In this document: positions 1-7,136 of the stretch, in pieces | Layout of the letters: each line of letters starts with the position of its first letter | Position numbering within the stretch: position 1 is the first letter of the stretch | Virus record (IMG/VR): IMGVR_UViG_3300022752_000452 | Location: 1-21,342 of that record | From: a virus | Strand: one strand, 5' to 3' | DNA: 21,342 bases | The notes under the pieces: model-generated | Database searches by the model: none | Seen by the model: only the letters and a program-made list of their open reading frames with translations | What the model was told of the DNA's origin: nothing | Position numbers and translations under genes: made by a program

Positions 1-2
1 CC

Positions 3-2252
3 ACACAAAAAGAAAAGGATCTTATTGAGAGTGGAGCAAAAATAACTCCAGCGTTAAGACAGAGGGCAATAGAATTATTTACAAAAAAACAAGCCGCAGA
101 AGACGCAATGCGCGAGGCTTGGAATAAAGCAAGAACTGATTTTTCTAAAAAGGCGGAGGAAATAGCCGACCAGCGTGAAGCCGAAGCATTGTTGGCAAGT
201 GGTGAACTAGCAAATTTTGAAGGCGAATTACTAACAAAAGAATTAGGAATGCAACTTCCAGATTATATCAGAGGCAATCTTTTAACAACGCTATCCCAAG
301 GCGCAAACATAATGGGGAATACGGTCAATATGCCGACACGCGCTGCGACTAGGCAGGTGGCATCGTTGTTGGATCAAATTGAAAGAAATATAATAAGACC
401 AGTTGCCACAAGAATACCTGGAGTAAAAGGCGTTGCTGAAAAGTACCTGGCAAAAGAGAGGCAGTTTATGTCTCCGCTTGGGCGAGGCTCGCTAGAAAGA
501 TTTATTGAAGTCGGGAAGGGCGGAGGCAGAGGATTAAAGGAGGGAGTTTATGCGCTAAAAACTGGCGTATCTCCAGAAGGTCTTTTGGCTGGTGAGGGCG
601 TACGCGGATTTAGGCCACTAAATGCTTGGAAGCAATTATTTACTGGTAAAGGATTGGCCGAGCCGATTGCCGAGGGCATGGCAGGAACTGCGGCGAAGGC
701 GATGGATCGGGCAAGGCTTCTTGCAGAAGGCACGCTTGGAATCCCGCCAGAAGTTATGTTTAGGCTTTTGCAACTTGGAGATACTCCAGCAAGAAGAATG
801 GCTCAAGCAAGATTGCTTACTGAAGCAAGGCAATTAGAGGGTCTGAAGGGCGAAGCACTTAGGCGTGCGGTAAAATACCCAACACAACTAGAGGCAGATA
901 AGGTTGCTTCTGAAGTTGCTGAGGCCGTTTACCAGCAGGACACAAAACTTTCTAGGGGCATACAATACTTGGCAGAGCTTGCCCCAAAATACTTGGAGAA
1001 AATACCAGGAGTGGGACGGCCACTTGCTGGCGTGGCAAGAACAGCAACAACGGCAGTTCTGCCATTCCAAAAAACGCCAACAAATGTAATTGACGAAATT
1101 CTGCAATACTCAATTCCAGAATATTCTTTTATCCGTGGTCTTGCTGAACAAGGACAAGGCAACTTTAGGCAGGCAAAACTACAGTTTGCAAAATCTATCG
1201 TTGGGTACGCAATTGGAAATATCGCAGATGTCTTGTCTAAGGCTGGCGTTATAACAGACGAAATGCCGAAGTCAGACAAAGCGAGGGATGTGCAATTCCA
1301 GGCTGCACCATCCAAAATGATAAATATTGATGGCGTAAAAAGGTTTTTGCAAACTGGATCTAGGCAAGAGATGGAACCTGGAGATTCATTGAGATCTCTT
1401 GAAAGACTTGGCGTTGTTGGTGCAATTATGTCAACTCGCAACGCAGCCAATCAAGCTACTGAAGGCGGGACAGGATCATTGGGCGAAGCATGGGGCGCAA
1501 CACTTCCAGAAACTCTTAAATTTGGATTCAATCAAAGCTTCCTGAGAAACATGAATAGCTTGCTTGGCACAATTTCTAGGGGCGAAGCAAAAGATATGGA
1601 CGCTTGGCTTGCAAATTACTATGGGGCGTTGTCGGCTGCGGTATTGCCAAATCAGTTAACATCAGTTTCTAGGTATATGAGCGAAAATATGCCAGACAAA
1701 ATTCAAGTTAAGGATATTGAGGGTGGCGATTTTGGAACAAAGTCCTACAACATATTCAAGGAAGTGGTCAAGAGGAAATGGCCTGGAAGTGCTGAAGATT
1801 TGCCCTCAAGGATAAACGTATGGGGAGAGCCAGTGCCACAAACACCAGAAGGCGTTGATCCATTTATCTATAATTTCATAGATCCAACAAGGCCCAGAAA
1901 AGTCACTTACGATGACGTGACTCTTGCTGTTTATGATTTGTATAAGAAGACTGGAAAAACCGAAGGCATCCCACAAATTCCAGACCGAGATTTGCAAGTA
2001 TTAAAAAGAAGGACTGGTCAGAGGGCAAGATTTAGACTTGACCCAACGCTTTATGAGGAATACGCAAGCGCGGTTGGCAAGGCAAACAGGCAAGTTGCGG
2101 AACAACTTTTAGGTGATAAAAGATTTAGAAGGCTTATTCCAGAAGAACAAGTCAAAACGCTGTCAAATGCTTACAATAAAGCAAGCAAGACAGCGAGAGA
2201 AAACTTCATCAGAAAGAACCAAAGAAGTATAGAGTTTGGACAGGAGTTATAA
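3..2252 (+). CDS. Large internal/polyvalent virion protein, C-terminal part (5' partial)
   Basis: The frame is open from base 3 with no stop, so the gene begins outside the window. The methionine at 108 is only the first internal ATG. About 750 residues are visible, ending at TAA. The sequence is rich in Ala, Lys, Arg and Gln, with long helical stretches and no catalytic motif I can place. Its middle has a Pro-Phe-Gln-Lys-Thr-Pro-Thr-Asn segment (about 1060-1083) followed by a hydrophobic helical region. I recall similar Pro-Phe-x-x-Thr-Pro motifs in very large phage polyvalent or internal virion proteins. Such proteins travel in the capsid and are ejected with the DNA. The lysozyme-like gene that follows two bases later fits a virion ejection module. 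The family call is an inference from composition, motif and position. A tail-associated structural protein is the alternative. Confidence 0.55.
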   Translation, partial: TQKEKDLIESGAKITPALRQRAIELFTKKQAAEDAMREAWNKARTDFSKKAEEIADQREAEALLASGELANFEGELLTKELGMQLPDYIRGNLLTTLSQGANIMGNTVNMPTRAATRQVASLLDQIERNIIRPVATRIPGVKGVAEKYLAKERQFMSPLGRGSLERFIEVGKGGGRGLKEGVYALKTGVSPEGLLAGEGVRGFRPLNAWKQLFTGKGLAEPIAEGMAGTAAKAMDRARLLAEGTLGIPPEVMFRLLQLGDTPARRMAQARLLTEARQLEGLKGEALRRAVKYPTQLEADKVASEVAEAVYQQDTKLSRGIQYLAELAPKYLEKIPGVGRPLAGVARTATTAVLPFQKTPTNVIDEILQYSIPEYSFIRGLAEQGQGNFRQAKLQFAKSIVGYAIGNIADVLSKAGVITDEMPKSDKARDVQFQAAPSKMINIDGVKRFLQTGSRQEMEPGDSLRSLERLGVVGAIMSTRNAANQATEGGTGSLGEAWGATLPETLKFGFNQSFLRNMNSLLGTISRGEAKDMDAWLANYYGALSAAVLPNQLTSVSRYMSENMPDKIQVKDIEGGDFGTKSYNIFKEVVKRKWPGSAEDLPSRINVWGEPVPQTPEGVDPFIYNFIDPTRPRKVTYDDVTLAVYDLYKKTGKTEGIPQIPDRDLQVLKRRTGQRARFRLDPTLYEEYASAVGKANRQVAEQLLGDKRFRRLIPEEQVKTLSNAYNKASKTARENFIRKNQRSIEFGQEL

Positions 2253-2253
2253 T

Positions 2254-3396
2254 ATGGCAAAATTCAATGTAAACCCAAGTAAAGATGTTCTCACACCCCA
2301 AATGCGAGAATCAATGAATAGGATTTTAGAAGGAGGAAATATGGAGAAAGATATGACCAATCGTTCTATTGCTGAAGATTTAACCAACAGGCCGTATGTA
2401 CCAGTTCCAGATGATATTCGCGGAGAGTCTTCTCGCCTATTGCTTGATCCTGCTGGTGCTGGCGAAGTCGGCACTACAGTAGGTGGCGCGCCAAATACAA
2501 GGGCAATGATGGATGCGGATTTAAGGCAACAAATAGAGGGCAAGTTTAATGAGGGTGCTGGCGGTGTGCCAGCCAGCGCGATGCCATACCAAGGGCCAGC
2601 CACATCAAGACCAGTACAACCTCGCGGGACTAGAGCAGGGACTGGGAATACGCTGAATGATTGGGTTACCAATAATACCATTAACTGGGAGGCGAGAAGG
2701 GATAAGCAAGGCAATCTAGCTGTGTACGATATTCCATCTGGAGACTACGGCGGCACAAGAGAAGTGGCTGGGATCACGGATAAGTACCATCCAGAGGCGT
2801 TTAAGCGTATATCTGCATTACCTCCAGCACAAAGAGAGAAGGCGAGCGCAGACTATGTGCTTGAATATACTGCTCCAATTGCAAATCTTGTACCAGAACC
2901 ATTGAAGGCTCAAGCCGTTGACTTAGGATTTAATCGCGGTCCTGGCGGATACACGACATTAGTGCAACAAGGATTGAATGCGTTAGGAGTTCCAGTAAAA
3001 GTTGACGGGGCGTTTGGCAGGAAAACATTGGATGCAATGAATCAAGTAGATCCAGAGCAGTTAATTAACGCTACTGAGGATGCTTACCTACGGAAAGAAC
3101 GCGCAATGGCGGAGGCCGATCCGAATAGAGCGAAACTATATCAAGGCATAGTGAATCGCTCAAACAAAAGAAGGCAATCTGCAACAATGTATGCCAAGGC
3201 CAACTTGCCATACACTGGACCACTGGAACCAGAGGTTAAGCCGCCACCCAAAGAAAATGTGGATGAGTCTTCTCCAAGATACGCAATGGCAAACTTACCT
3301 TACATTGGCCCACTAGAGCCAGAAGTTAAGCCTCCGCGCAAAGAGGAGGAGGTTGAGGACTACTCGCCAAGACCACTAGGACTTGGGCTTAGTTAG
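2254..3396 (+). CDS. Virion-associated lysozyme-like protein (GH108 / PG-binding_3 type)
   Basis: Probably cleaves peptidoglycan, most likely as part of the virion. I place the start at ATG 2254 because AGGAG at 2242-2246 is correctly spaced; a TTG at 2236 is the alternative. The 380-residue protein has a low-complexity N-terminal 130 residues. It then has a GH108-like core with Trp145-Glu146 (candidate catalytic Glu, in place of the usual Glu-Gly-Gly) and Asp164-Tyr-Gly-Gly-Thr168, then Gly-Ile-Thr at 173-175. A PG_binding_3-like segment follows at about 223-270, with Asn227-Arg-Gly229 and Asp251-Gly-x-Phe-Gly255. The last 70 residues contain two 30-residue tandem repeats (313-342 and 343-372) rich in Pro and Glu. 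It directly follows the large virion protein. Family assignment rests on motif spacing from memory. Confidence 0.6.
   Translation: MAKFNVNPSKDVLTPQMRESMNRILEGGNMEKDMTNRSIAEDLTNRPYVPVPDDIRGESSRLLLDPAGAGEVGTTVGGAPNTRAMMDADLRQQIEGKFNEGAGGVPASAMPYQGPATSRPVQPRGTRAGTGNTLNDWVTNNTINWEARRDKQGNLAVYDIPSGDYGGTREVAGITDKYHPEAFKRISALPPAQREKASADYVLEYTAPIANLVPEPLKAQAVDLGFNRGPGGYTTLVQQGLNALGVPVKVDGAFGRKTLDAMNQVDPEQLINATEDAYLRKERAMAEADPNRAKLYQGIVNRSNKRRQSATMYAKANLPYTGPLEPEVKPPPKENVDESSPRYAMANLPYIGPLEPEVKPPRKEEEVEDYSPRPLGLGLS
3213..3372 (+). repeat. Two 30-codon tandem repeats at the lysozyme C terminus
   Basis: Residues 313-342 and 343-372 of the lysozyme-like protein are two copies of a 30-residue unit. Both share Ala-Asn-Leu-Pro-Tyr, Gly-Pro-Leu-Glu-Pro-Glu-Val-Lys-Pro-Pro and Ser-Pro-Arg. 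Most nucleotide differences within the shared blocks fall in third codon positions. The peptide has therefore been kept while the DNA diverged, which argues for a function such as a linker or docking peptide. Confidence 0.8.
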
Positions 3397-3755
3397 TCGT
3401 CAATCTTTGGCTTACTGGTAATCCAAGAGCCTTTCTCACCATCAAAATAAGAATTGCCATTCTTCCAAGATGAGGAGCTTCCATAAAAAAAGCTACCAGA
3501 TTTAACGACTAGCTTGCCATTGCCAAATACTTGCTTCCCATTCGCACCGTAATAACCGCCAGATGTCGCAAACCCCCTGCCATTGGAATAGATGAATTTA
3601 CCATCTGATGTTACTGCGGTGTTTCTGCCAGTAATGATTGCTGATTTGCCAAGTACACCTCCAGCAAAATCACCAATACTTACTTCATCATCATCTTCCG
3701 CCATCACCGATGCCATCAGCATCGCCGTCAGTGTTGCCATTATTATTGCTTTCAT
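3393..3755 (-). CDS. Small secreted Gly/Ser-rich protein of unknown function
   Basis: A 120-residue protein with an N-terminal signal peptide: Met-Lys, then a hydrophobic stretch ending Val-Met-Ala at 17-19, where cleavage is likely, followed by an acidic Glu-Asp-Asp-Asp-Glu. The mature part is rich in Gly, Ser, Lys, Asn and aromatic residues. It has an irregular beta-type repeat in which Ser/Asn-Gly or Gly-Lys turns alternate with short Phe/Tyr/Ile/Val strands. It lies opposite to both neighbours. Its stop codon overlaps the stop of the lysozyme-like gene (3393-3396), and it diverges from the nuclease gene at 3794. A single gene inverted in the late region, encoding an exported protein, has the look of a cargo (moron) gene. 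I do not recognise the family. Confidence 0.6.
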   Translation of the reverse strand: MKAIIMATLTAMLMASVMAEDDDEVSIGDFAGGVLGKSAIITGRNTAVTSDGKFIYSNGRGFATSGGYYGANGKQVFGNGKLVVKSGSFFYGSSSSWKNGNSYFDGEKGSWITSKPKIDD

Positions 3756-3793
3756 TGTGAAAAGTCTCTAGGACAAACCGAAAGCCGTCAAGG

Positions 3794-4177
3794 ATGAAAT
3801 TAACATCACGCCAAGTTGGAGCAGTTGGAGTAGCTCGCGTTACTGGCGCGTTGCTGCGATGCGGATACAACGTGCTTACGCCTTACGAGGATTTTGCTGG
3901 GTACGATGTGGTGGCTGAAAAGAATAATAAGTTTTACCGCATCCAAGTTAAGACCGCCCAAGCCATAGAGCCTGGTCGAACCAAGTATCGCTTCACTACC
4001 AGCAGTGGGAATGGATTTAATATCCCCAAGCGCGCTATCAGTGGCGTGGATTACGTTGCCTGCTGGGGTATGAATGATGATCTTTTCTGGCTGTTACCCA
4101 TCGCCAAGTGCAAAAGCATAACAACTAAACTTTGCCCATCGACAGGTCAGAACTGGCGTGTATTCCAAAGCTTGTGA
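3794..4177 (+). CDS. PD-(D/E)XK nuclease-like protein
   Basis: A 127-residue protein with the outline of a small PD-(D/E)XK endonuclease. It has an N-terminal helix with Gly-Ala-Val-Gly-Val-Ala, a Gly-Tyr-Asp-Val-Val strand supplying the acidic residue (about 36-40), and Arg-Ile-Gln-Val-Lys-Thr (about 49-54) as the Q-x-K active-site strand. The order resembles the PDDEXK_5 group, known from intron-associated endonucleases and phage or archaeal proteins. The only Shine-Dalgarno-like bases (AAGG) touch the start codon, so initiation may be weak. No alternative upstream ATG exists before an in-frame stop. It opens the early operon and overlaps the next gene by GTGA. It may be a nuclease or a resolvase-like recombination factor; the substrate is unknown. 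Confidence 0.6.
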   Translation: MKLTSRQVGAVGVARVTGALLRCGYNVLTPYEDFAGYDVVAEKNNKFYRIQVKTAQAIEPGRTKYRFTTSSGNGFNIPKRAISGVDYVACWGMNDDLFWLLPIAKCKSITTKLCPSTGQNWRVFQSL

Positions 4178-4353
4178 ACGAGAAAGAGGCTTGGGCTAAG
4201 TTTGAGGAAGGTCTGAAGGATATGGAGTCCTTTGATGAAGCTGTGGCTTGGGTGAAGAAGAACAAGAAGATAGTCGAAAAATTAACCATGATGGCAATGA
4301 TTAGACGATTTAATGAGGATATTAGTAAAGCTAATAAGACTTGGCGGAACTGA
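4174..4353 (+). CDS. Small hypothetical protein (59 aa)
   Basis: I choose the GTG at 4174 because its GTGA overlaps the stop of the nuclease gene, the junction type used along this operon. A longer reading from TTG 4132 is possible but would run deep into the upstream gene. The 59-residue product is charged and mostly helical, with a Lys-Lys-Asn-Lys-Lys patch and two predicted helices. I do not recognise a family. Translational coupling to the nuclease is the only contextual clue. Confidence 0.55.
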   Translation: MNEKEAWAKFEEGLKDMESFDEAVAWVKKNKKIVEKLTMMAMIRRFNEDISKANKTWRN

Positions 4354-4377
4354 AATAGATTAAAATATATATCGACA

Positions 4378-4407
4378 CCATCGTGGGTTGACAGCTAAAC
4401 CCGATGG
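4378..4407 (+). promoter_or_regulatory. Hairpin abutting the start codon of the resolvase-like gene
   Basis: CCATC (4378-4382) pairs with GATGG (4403-4407), and GGGTT (4385-4389) pairs with AACCC (4398-4402), leaving a GT bulge and an 8-nt loop. The 3' arm ends exactly at the ATG at 4408, and no Shine-Dalgarno sequence is visible upstream of that ATG. An AT-rich stretch (4361-4372) precedes the hairpin and could hold a -10 element. A role in translation control or RNA stability is an inference. Confidence 0.4.
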
Positions 4408-4854
4408 ATGGGCAAAATCAATAGTCGGGCTAAAGGCGCAGCGGGTGAGCGAGAGTTAGCAAACTACTTGCGGGAGCAGGGCTGGCAGAAGGCCAGAAGG
4501 ACCGCCCAATACGCAGGCAATCCCGAAGGTGGTAGCGGTGATGTAGTCTGCGAGAACTTTCCTTTCCACATTGAAGGCAAGCGATGCCAAGCACTCAAGC
4601 CCGAAGAGTGGATGGAACAATCCAAGCGTGATTGCCCGAAGGGCAAGATCCCAGCGGTATTCTTCCGCCGTAACGGACGCAAAGAGTGGCTAGTCATAAT
4701 GACTGCCGACAGCGTGTGCGAATTAGCTCGACAGATCGCGCCAGCAAATGTCACTATTGAGTATGCAAAGACCGCAACCATCGCGCAGGGCTTTTACGTA
4801 AAATCACCAGCTTTTGAAGACCTTACCCCAACAACAATAAACCCAAATAAATAA
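4408..4854 (+). CDS. Holliday-junction-resolvase-like PD-(D/E)XK endonuclease
   Basis: A 148-residue protein starting with Asn-Ser-Arg-Ala-Lys-Gly-Ala-Ala-Gly-Glu-Arg-Glu-Leu-Ala (5-18). It has an Arg-Arg-Thr-Ala-Gln-Tyr segment, then Gly-Asp-Val (44-46) and His-Ile-Glu-Gly-Lys-Arg (54-59). The spacing Glu...Gly-Asp...Glu-x-Lys is the PD-(D/E)XK active site as seen in Hjc-type and related phage resolvases. Such enzymes cut branched DNA arising during phage replication and recombination. The gene stands just before the candidate SSB and the RecB-like nuclease, which supports a recombination role. The leader hairpin at 4378-4407 occupies the place of a normal ribosome-binding site. Confidence 0.65.
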   Translation: MGKINSRAKGAAGERELANYLREQGWQKARRTAQYAGNPEGGSGDVVCENFPFHIEGKRCQALKPEEWMEQSKRDCPKGKIPAVFFRRNGRKEWLVIMTADSVCELARQIAPANVTIEYAKTATIAQGFYVKSPAFEDLTPTTINPNK

Positions 4855-4867
4855 AGGAGATACTACA

Positions 4868-5509
4868 ATGGCACTAACCATAAGTGAATCGCAGAAGATG
4901 GAACGCAAGTTGCCCGAAGCTGGCGCAACTGTAGGCGTTCTTTACAGCCTAGTTGACCTAGGCCACCAGAAGACAAATTGGGATAACCAAGAGAAGTGGA
5001 CACCTAAAGTCCGCTTGACCTTTGAGTTGCCCGATCAGACCGATGAGTTCGAGGTCGAGGAGAATGGCAAACGCACCACAGTCCAGAAGCCTATGGTCGT
5101 TTCCATCGAGCAGACCCGCAGCCTTGGCGAGAAAGCAAGCCTTCGCAAGCTTCTCGAACAATGGCGCGGTCAAACCTTCACCTCCAAGGAACTCCAGGCA
5201 TTCAGCTTGAAGAACCTTCTCGGTAAGCCAGCTATGCTGACCTTAATCCACAAGACCAGCCAGCAGGGTCGGCAATACTGCGCAATCGCGGGTGCATCCA
5301 AACTCCCCAAGGGCATGAAAGCACCAGCTACCACCACCAACGATCAGTTGTATTACGAGATTGAACAGGGTGAGGCTGGGCAGTTTAACGATATGCCCGA
5401 TTGGTTGCAGGAGAAGATTAGAGCATCCAAGGAGTTTGCTACCGCTGCTGGCAAGTCCACGGCCACTAAGGTCGAGGTGGACGCAGACGGCAACCAAGTT
5501 CCGTTCTAA
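4868..5509 (+). CDS. Candidate single-stranded DNA-binding protein
   Basis: A 213-residue protein, well expressed by its leader (AAGGAG 8 nt before the ATG). It has a beta-rich first half with Tyr-Ser-Leu-Val-Asp-Leu-Gly, Val-Arg-Leu-Thr-Phe-Glu-Leu-Pro, and a Leu-Arg-Lys-Leu-Leu-Glu-Gln-Trp-Arg-Gly-Gln-Thr-Phe motif (about 92-104). The C terminus is acidic and ends in Val-Pro-Phe after Asp-Ala-Asp-Gly-Asn-Gln. This resembles the acidic, Phe-terminated tail by which bacterial and phage SSBs recruit partners. I recall the same overall pattern in phage proteins of replication modules. It is bracketed by two PD-(D/E)XK nucleases, an SSB-nuclease pairing typical of phage recombination. The exact family is not certain. 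Confidence 0.55.
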   Translation: MALTISESQKMERKLPEAGATVGVLYSLVDLGHQKTNWDNQEKWTPKVRLTFELPDQTDEFEVEENGKRTTVQKPMVVSIEQTRSLGEKASLRKLLEQWRGQTFTSKELQAFSLKNLLGKPAMLTLIHKTSQQGRQYCAIAGASKLPKGMKAPATTTNDQLYYEIEQGEAGQFNDMPDWLQEKIRASKEFATAAGKSTATKVEVDADGNQVPF

Positions 5510-5514
5510 ATTGT

Positions 5515-6333
5515 ATGGCTCTTACAATCACAGCGAAAGAGCCTACTAATTCCCGTCTGGTCGCTACTGACCAGGCGGGACATTGGTACACAGCCGAGGG
5601 TGAATCCGCCCACGTTGTGATTGGCAAGAACGGAAAAGAAAGAAACACAACCGTAGCCGATGCGCGCCAGATGGGATTGTACCCATCCGTAACCAGCGTG
5701 CTTGGCATTATGGATAAGCCGCAATTGACGGCGTGGAAGATTGAGCAGGCCATTATGTCTTCGCTCACACTTCCGAAGGAGGCAGATGAAACGCTCGAAA
5801 CCTACGCTCGAAGAGTGGTTAAGGACTCTAAAGAGTCAACAACAAAGGCAGCTGAGCATGGCACGCTCATGCACGAACAGGCAGAGAATATCCTTATGGG
5901 ACGTGATACTACCACAGACCCAATCCTGCAACCATACATCGCCACGTTTAAGAAGTGGGCAGAAGAAAATGTTGAAAAGACCTACTGGTGCGAGAAGGCA
6001 CTTGTTGGCGCAGGGTATGCTGGAAGATGTGACGCATACGTCAAACTACGGGGTGTTGGTGACGCTATCGTTGACTTAAAGAATAGGAAAGTTAATCCAA
6101 AATATGAGCCATTCTATGACACGGACTGCGCCCAAATTTTTGCTTACTTGTCAGCTTCCGAAAACCCTAAAGCAGCAGGCGTGTCAATCGTGCTGGCATC
6201 AAATGATCCAAGCAAGATAATGACTAAGATTTGGGATAAAGACGAACTCTACCAAGCTGGTATTGCTTTCTGTGCAATGCAGAAAGTATGGGCTTGGGTC
6301 AAGGGCTACACGCCTCCTGGGATGAAGTTATGA
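5515..6333 (+). CDS. RecB/Cas4-like PD-(D/E)XK exonuclease
   Basis: A 272-residue protein with the motif order of RecB-family nucleases. It has a Tyr-Pro-Ser-Val-Thr-Ser-Val-Leu opening (about 55-63) and a His-Gly-x-x-Met-His-Glu helix (about 115-122, the conserved His). It then has Gly-Arg-Cys-Asp (about 170-173) supplying the first acidic ligand, Val-Asp-Leu-Lys-Asn-Arg-Lys (about 187-193, the D-x-K core) and a downstream Gln in Cys-Ala-Gln-Ile-Phe-Ala-Tyr. Phage enzymes of this kind resect DNA for single-strand annealing, or act in replication. The gene starts six bases after the SSB-like gene. Both begin with the same Met-Ala-Leu-Thr-Ile, probably chance or a shared initiation context. 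Its stop overlaps the next start (ATGA). Confidence 0.8.
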   Translation: MALTITAKEPTNSRLVATDQAGHWYTAEGESAHVVIGKNGKERNTTVADARQMGLYPSVTSVLGIMDKPQLTAWKIEQAIMSSLTLPKEADETLETYARRVVKDSKESTTKAAEHGTLMHEQAENILMGRDTTTDPILQPYIATFKKWAEENVEKTYWCEKALVGAGYAGRCDAYVKLRGVGDAIVDLKNRKVNPKYEPFYDTDCAQIFAYLSASENPKAAGVSIVLASNDPSKIMTKIWDKDELYQAGIAFCAMQKVWAWVKGYTPPGMKL

Positions 6334-6401
6334 TCGACTCACAAGACGTGCTTTGGCTAGAAGGATTACTGGATCAATTCTATAGGAGTTTAGCAAAATG
6401 A
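6330..6401 (+). CDS. Very small coupled ORF (23 aa)
   Basis: ATG at 6330 overlaps the stop of the exonuclease (ATGA), and its own TGA overlaps the ATG of the next gene at 6398 (ATGA). It fills the space between the two genes exactly. The 23-residue peptide is acidic-amphipathic, with Val-Leu-Trp-Leu-Glu-Gly-Leu-Leu. It could be a true microprotein, or serve only to carry ribosomes to the next gene, whose AGGAG (6384-6388) lies inside it. Length prevents a family call. Confidence 0.4.
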   Translation: MIDSQDVLWLEGLLDQFYRSLAK

Positions 6402-6694
6402 CTGCACCAACAATTCAAGAGATGGGTAACGCCGCGCAGGAGATAGTCTGGCGCGTGATGGGAAAGGGATCGGATAAGTCTGGTTATGGCGATTGGCTGG
6501 AGAAGGATAGGCCAACTCACGATTACCATATTGCGCGCGCTGTACGTCACCTAGCCACAGCGCAGATGCAGTTGCACAAGTCATTGCCTTGTCCAGATAA
6601 TAACGGCGAAACAAGTGTTGACCACTTGGAGCGTGCGTTGGTAAGGTCGCTGTTCGTATTAGCACAAATCAAAAAGGAAGTACCAAGATTATGA
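6398..6694 (+). CDS. Conserved hypothetical protein (98 aa)
   Basis: A 98-residue, helix-rich protein. Notable stretches are Gly-Tyr-Gly-Asp-Trp-Leu-Glu-Lys-Asp (about 29-37), His-Asp-Tyr-His-Ile-Ala-Arg-Ala-Val-Arg-His-Leu (41-52) and Asp-His-Leu-Glu-Arg-Ala-Leu-Val-Arg-Ser-Leu-Phe (75-86). The repeated His/Arg/Glu helices recall the layout of DUF5664-like phage proteins, but I cannot claim membership. A conserved His/Asp/Glu set may bind a metal or nucleotide. RBS AGGAG at 6384-6388. Its stop overlaps the next start by ATGA. Confidence 0.65.
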   Translation: MTAPTIQEMGNAAQEIVWRVMGKGSDKSGYGDWLEKDRPTHDYHIARAVRHLATAQMQLHKSLPCPDNNGETSVDHLERALVRSLFVLAQIKKEVPRL

Positions 6695-6963
6695 TTATGG
6701 AAGATGTAAGTGTTGATTTTGAGTTTAATGGAGAAAAGTACACTGCGTATGGCAACGCAGAGATTGATACTATCACCGAGGATATTGGTCCAGTTGGCTA
6801 TAGGGAACATTACTTTGCCGAGGTGGTCAACAATGTGATTATGTCAAAGATTGAAATCTCAACCGCTACTGAGGACATCAAGAATCCAAGCAAGGAATTG
6901 CTGGAAAAGGCTGACGATCTTTTGTCCATTCAGGCAACAGAAGATTTTGACGCTGGCAAATGA
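6691..6963 (+). CDS. Hypothetical acidic protein (90 aa)
   Basis: A 90-residue acidic protein with ATGA junctions on both sides. The first half reads as a beta-hairpin (Val-Asp-Phe-Glu-Phe-Asn-Gly-Glu-Lys-Tyr-Thr-Ala), and the second half is helical and rich in Glu and Asp. The high negative charge could mean a DNA mimic or a protein-binding inhibitor, but that is speculation. I do not recognise it. Two ATGs (6691, 6697) are possible starts; the overlap favours the first. Confidence 0.6.
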   Translation: MIMEDVSVDFEFNGEKYTAYGNAEIDTITEDIGPVGYREHYFAEVVNNVIMSKIEISTATEDIKNPSKELLEKADDLLSIQATEDFDAGK

Positions 6964-7136
6964 AACAAACATTGTCTCGATTGTTCTACTTCTTGGGTGA
7001 TACAATAAGTCGTACGCTTTTGCGTACGGGTATTGGATACGGTCTATACAGAACATTTATGCTTTGGTCATTGGAGCTGGATGAAAGGTTTGATGTGTGG
7101 AAAGAAATTAAACCGAAGCGGAGGAGGAAGAAATGA
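6960..7136 (+). CDS. Small basic-tailed protein (58 aa)
   Basis: A 58-residue gene that starts with an ATGA overlap at 6960 and ends with an ATGA overlap at 7133, so it fits the operon without a gap. The product has an amphipathic, aromatic N-terminal half (Leu-Phe-Tyr-Phe-Leu-Gly-Asp and Tyr-Gly-Leu-Tyr-Arg-Thr-Phe-Met-Leu-Trp-Ser), a Leu-Asp-Glu turn and a strongly basic tail (Lys-Pro-Lys-Arg-Arg-Arg-Lys-Lys). I recall similar short phage proteins with a Met-x-Trp-Ser-x-x-Leu-Asp motif and a basic end, function unknown. The coding DNA contains a perfect 7-bp hairpin (CGTACGC, TTTT loop, GCGTACG; 7011-7028). Confidence 0.6.
   Translation: MKQTLSRLFYFLGDTISRTLLRTGIGYGLYRTFMLWSLELDERFDVWKEIKPKRRRKK

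Noticed and set aside
929-1450. Minus-strand ORF of 173 codons inside the large virion gene
   Set aside because: Wholly antisense to a long convincing gene, with no leader and no recognisable domain.
4388-4393. TTGACA, a perfect -35 hexamer
   Set aside because: No -10 element at 16-18 bases; the position would fall inside the next gene. The bases are part of the leader hairpin.
7011-7028. CGTACGC-TTTT-GCGTACG as a terminator
   Set aside because: The hairpin is inside a coupled coding frame and has no following U-run.
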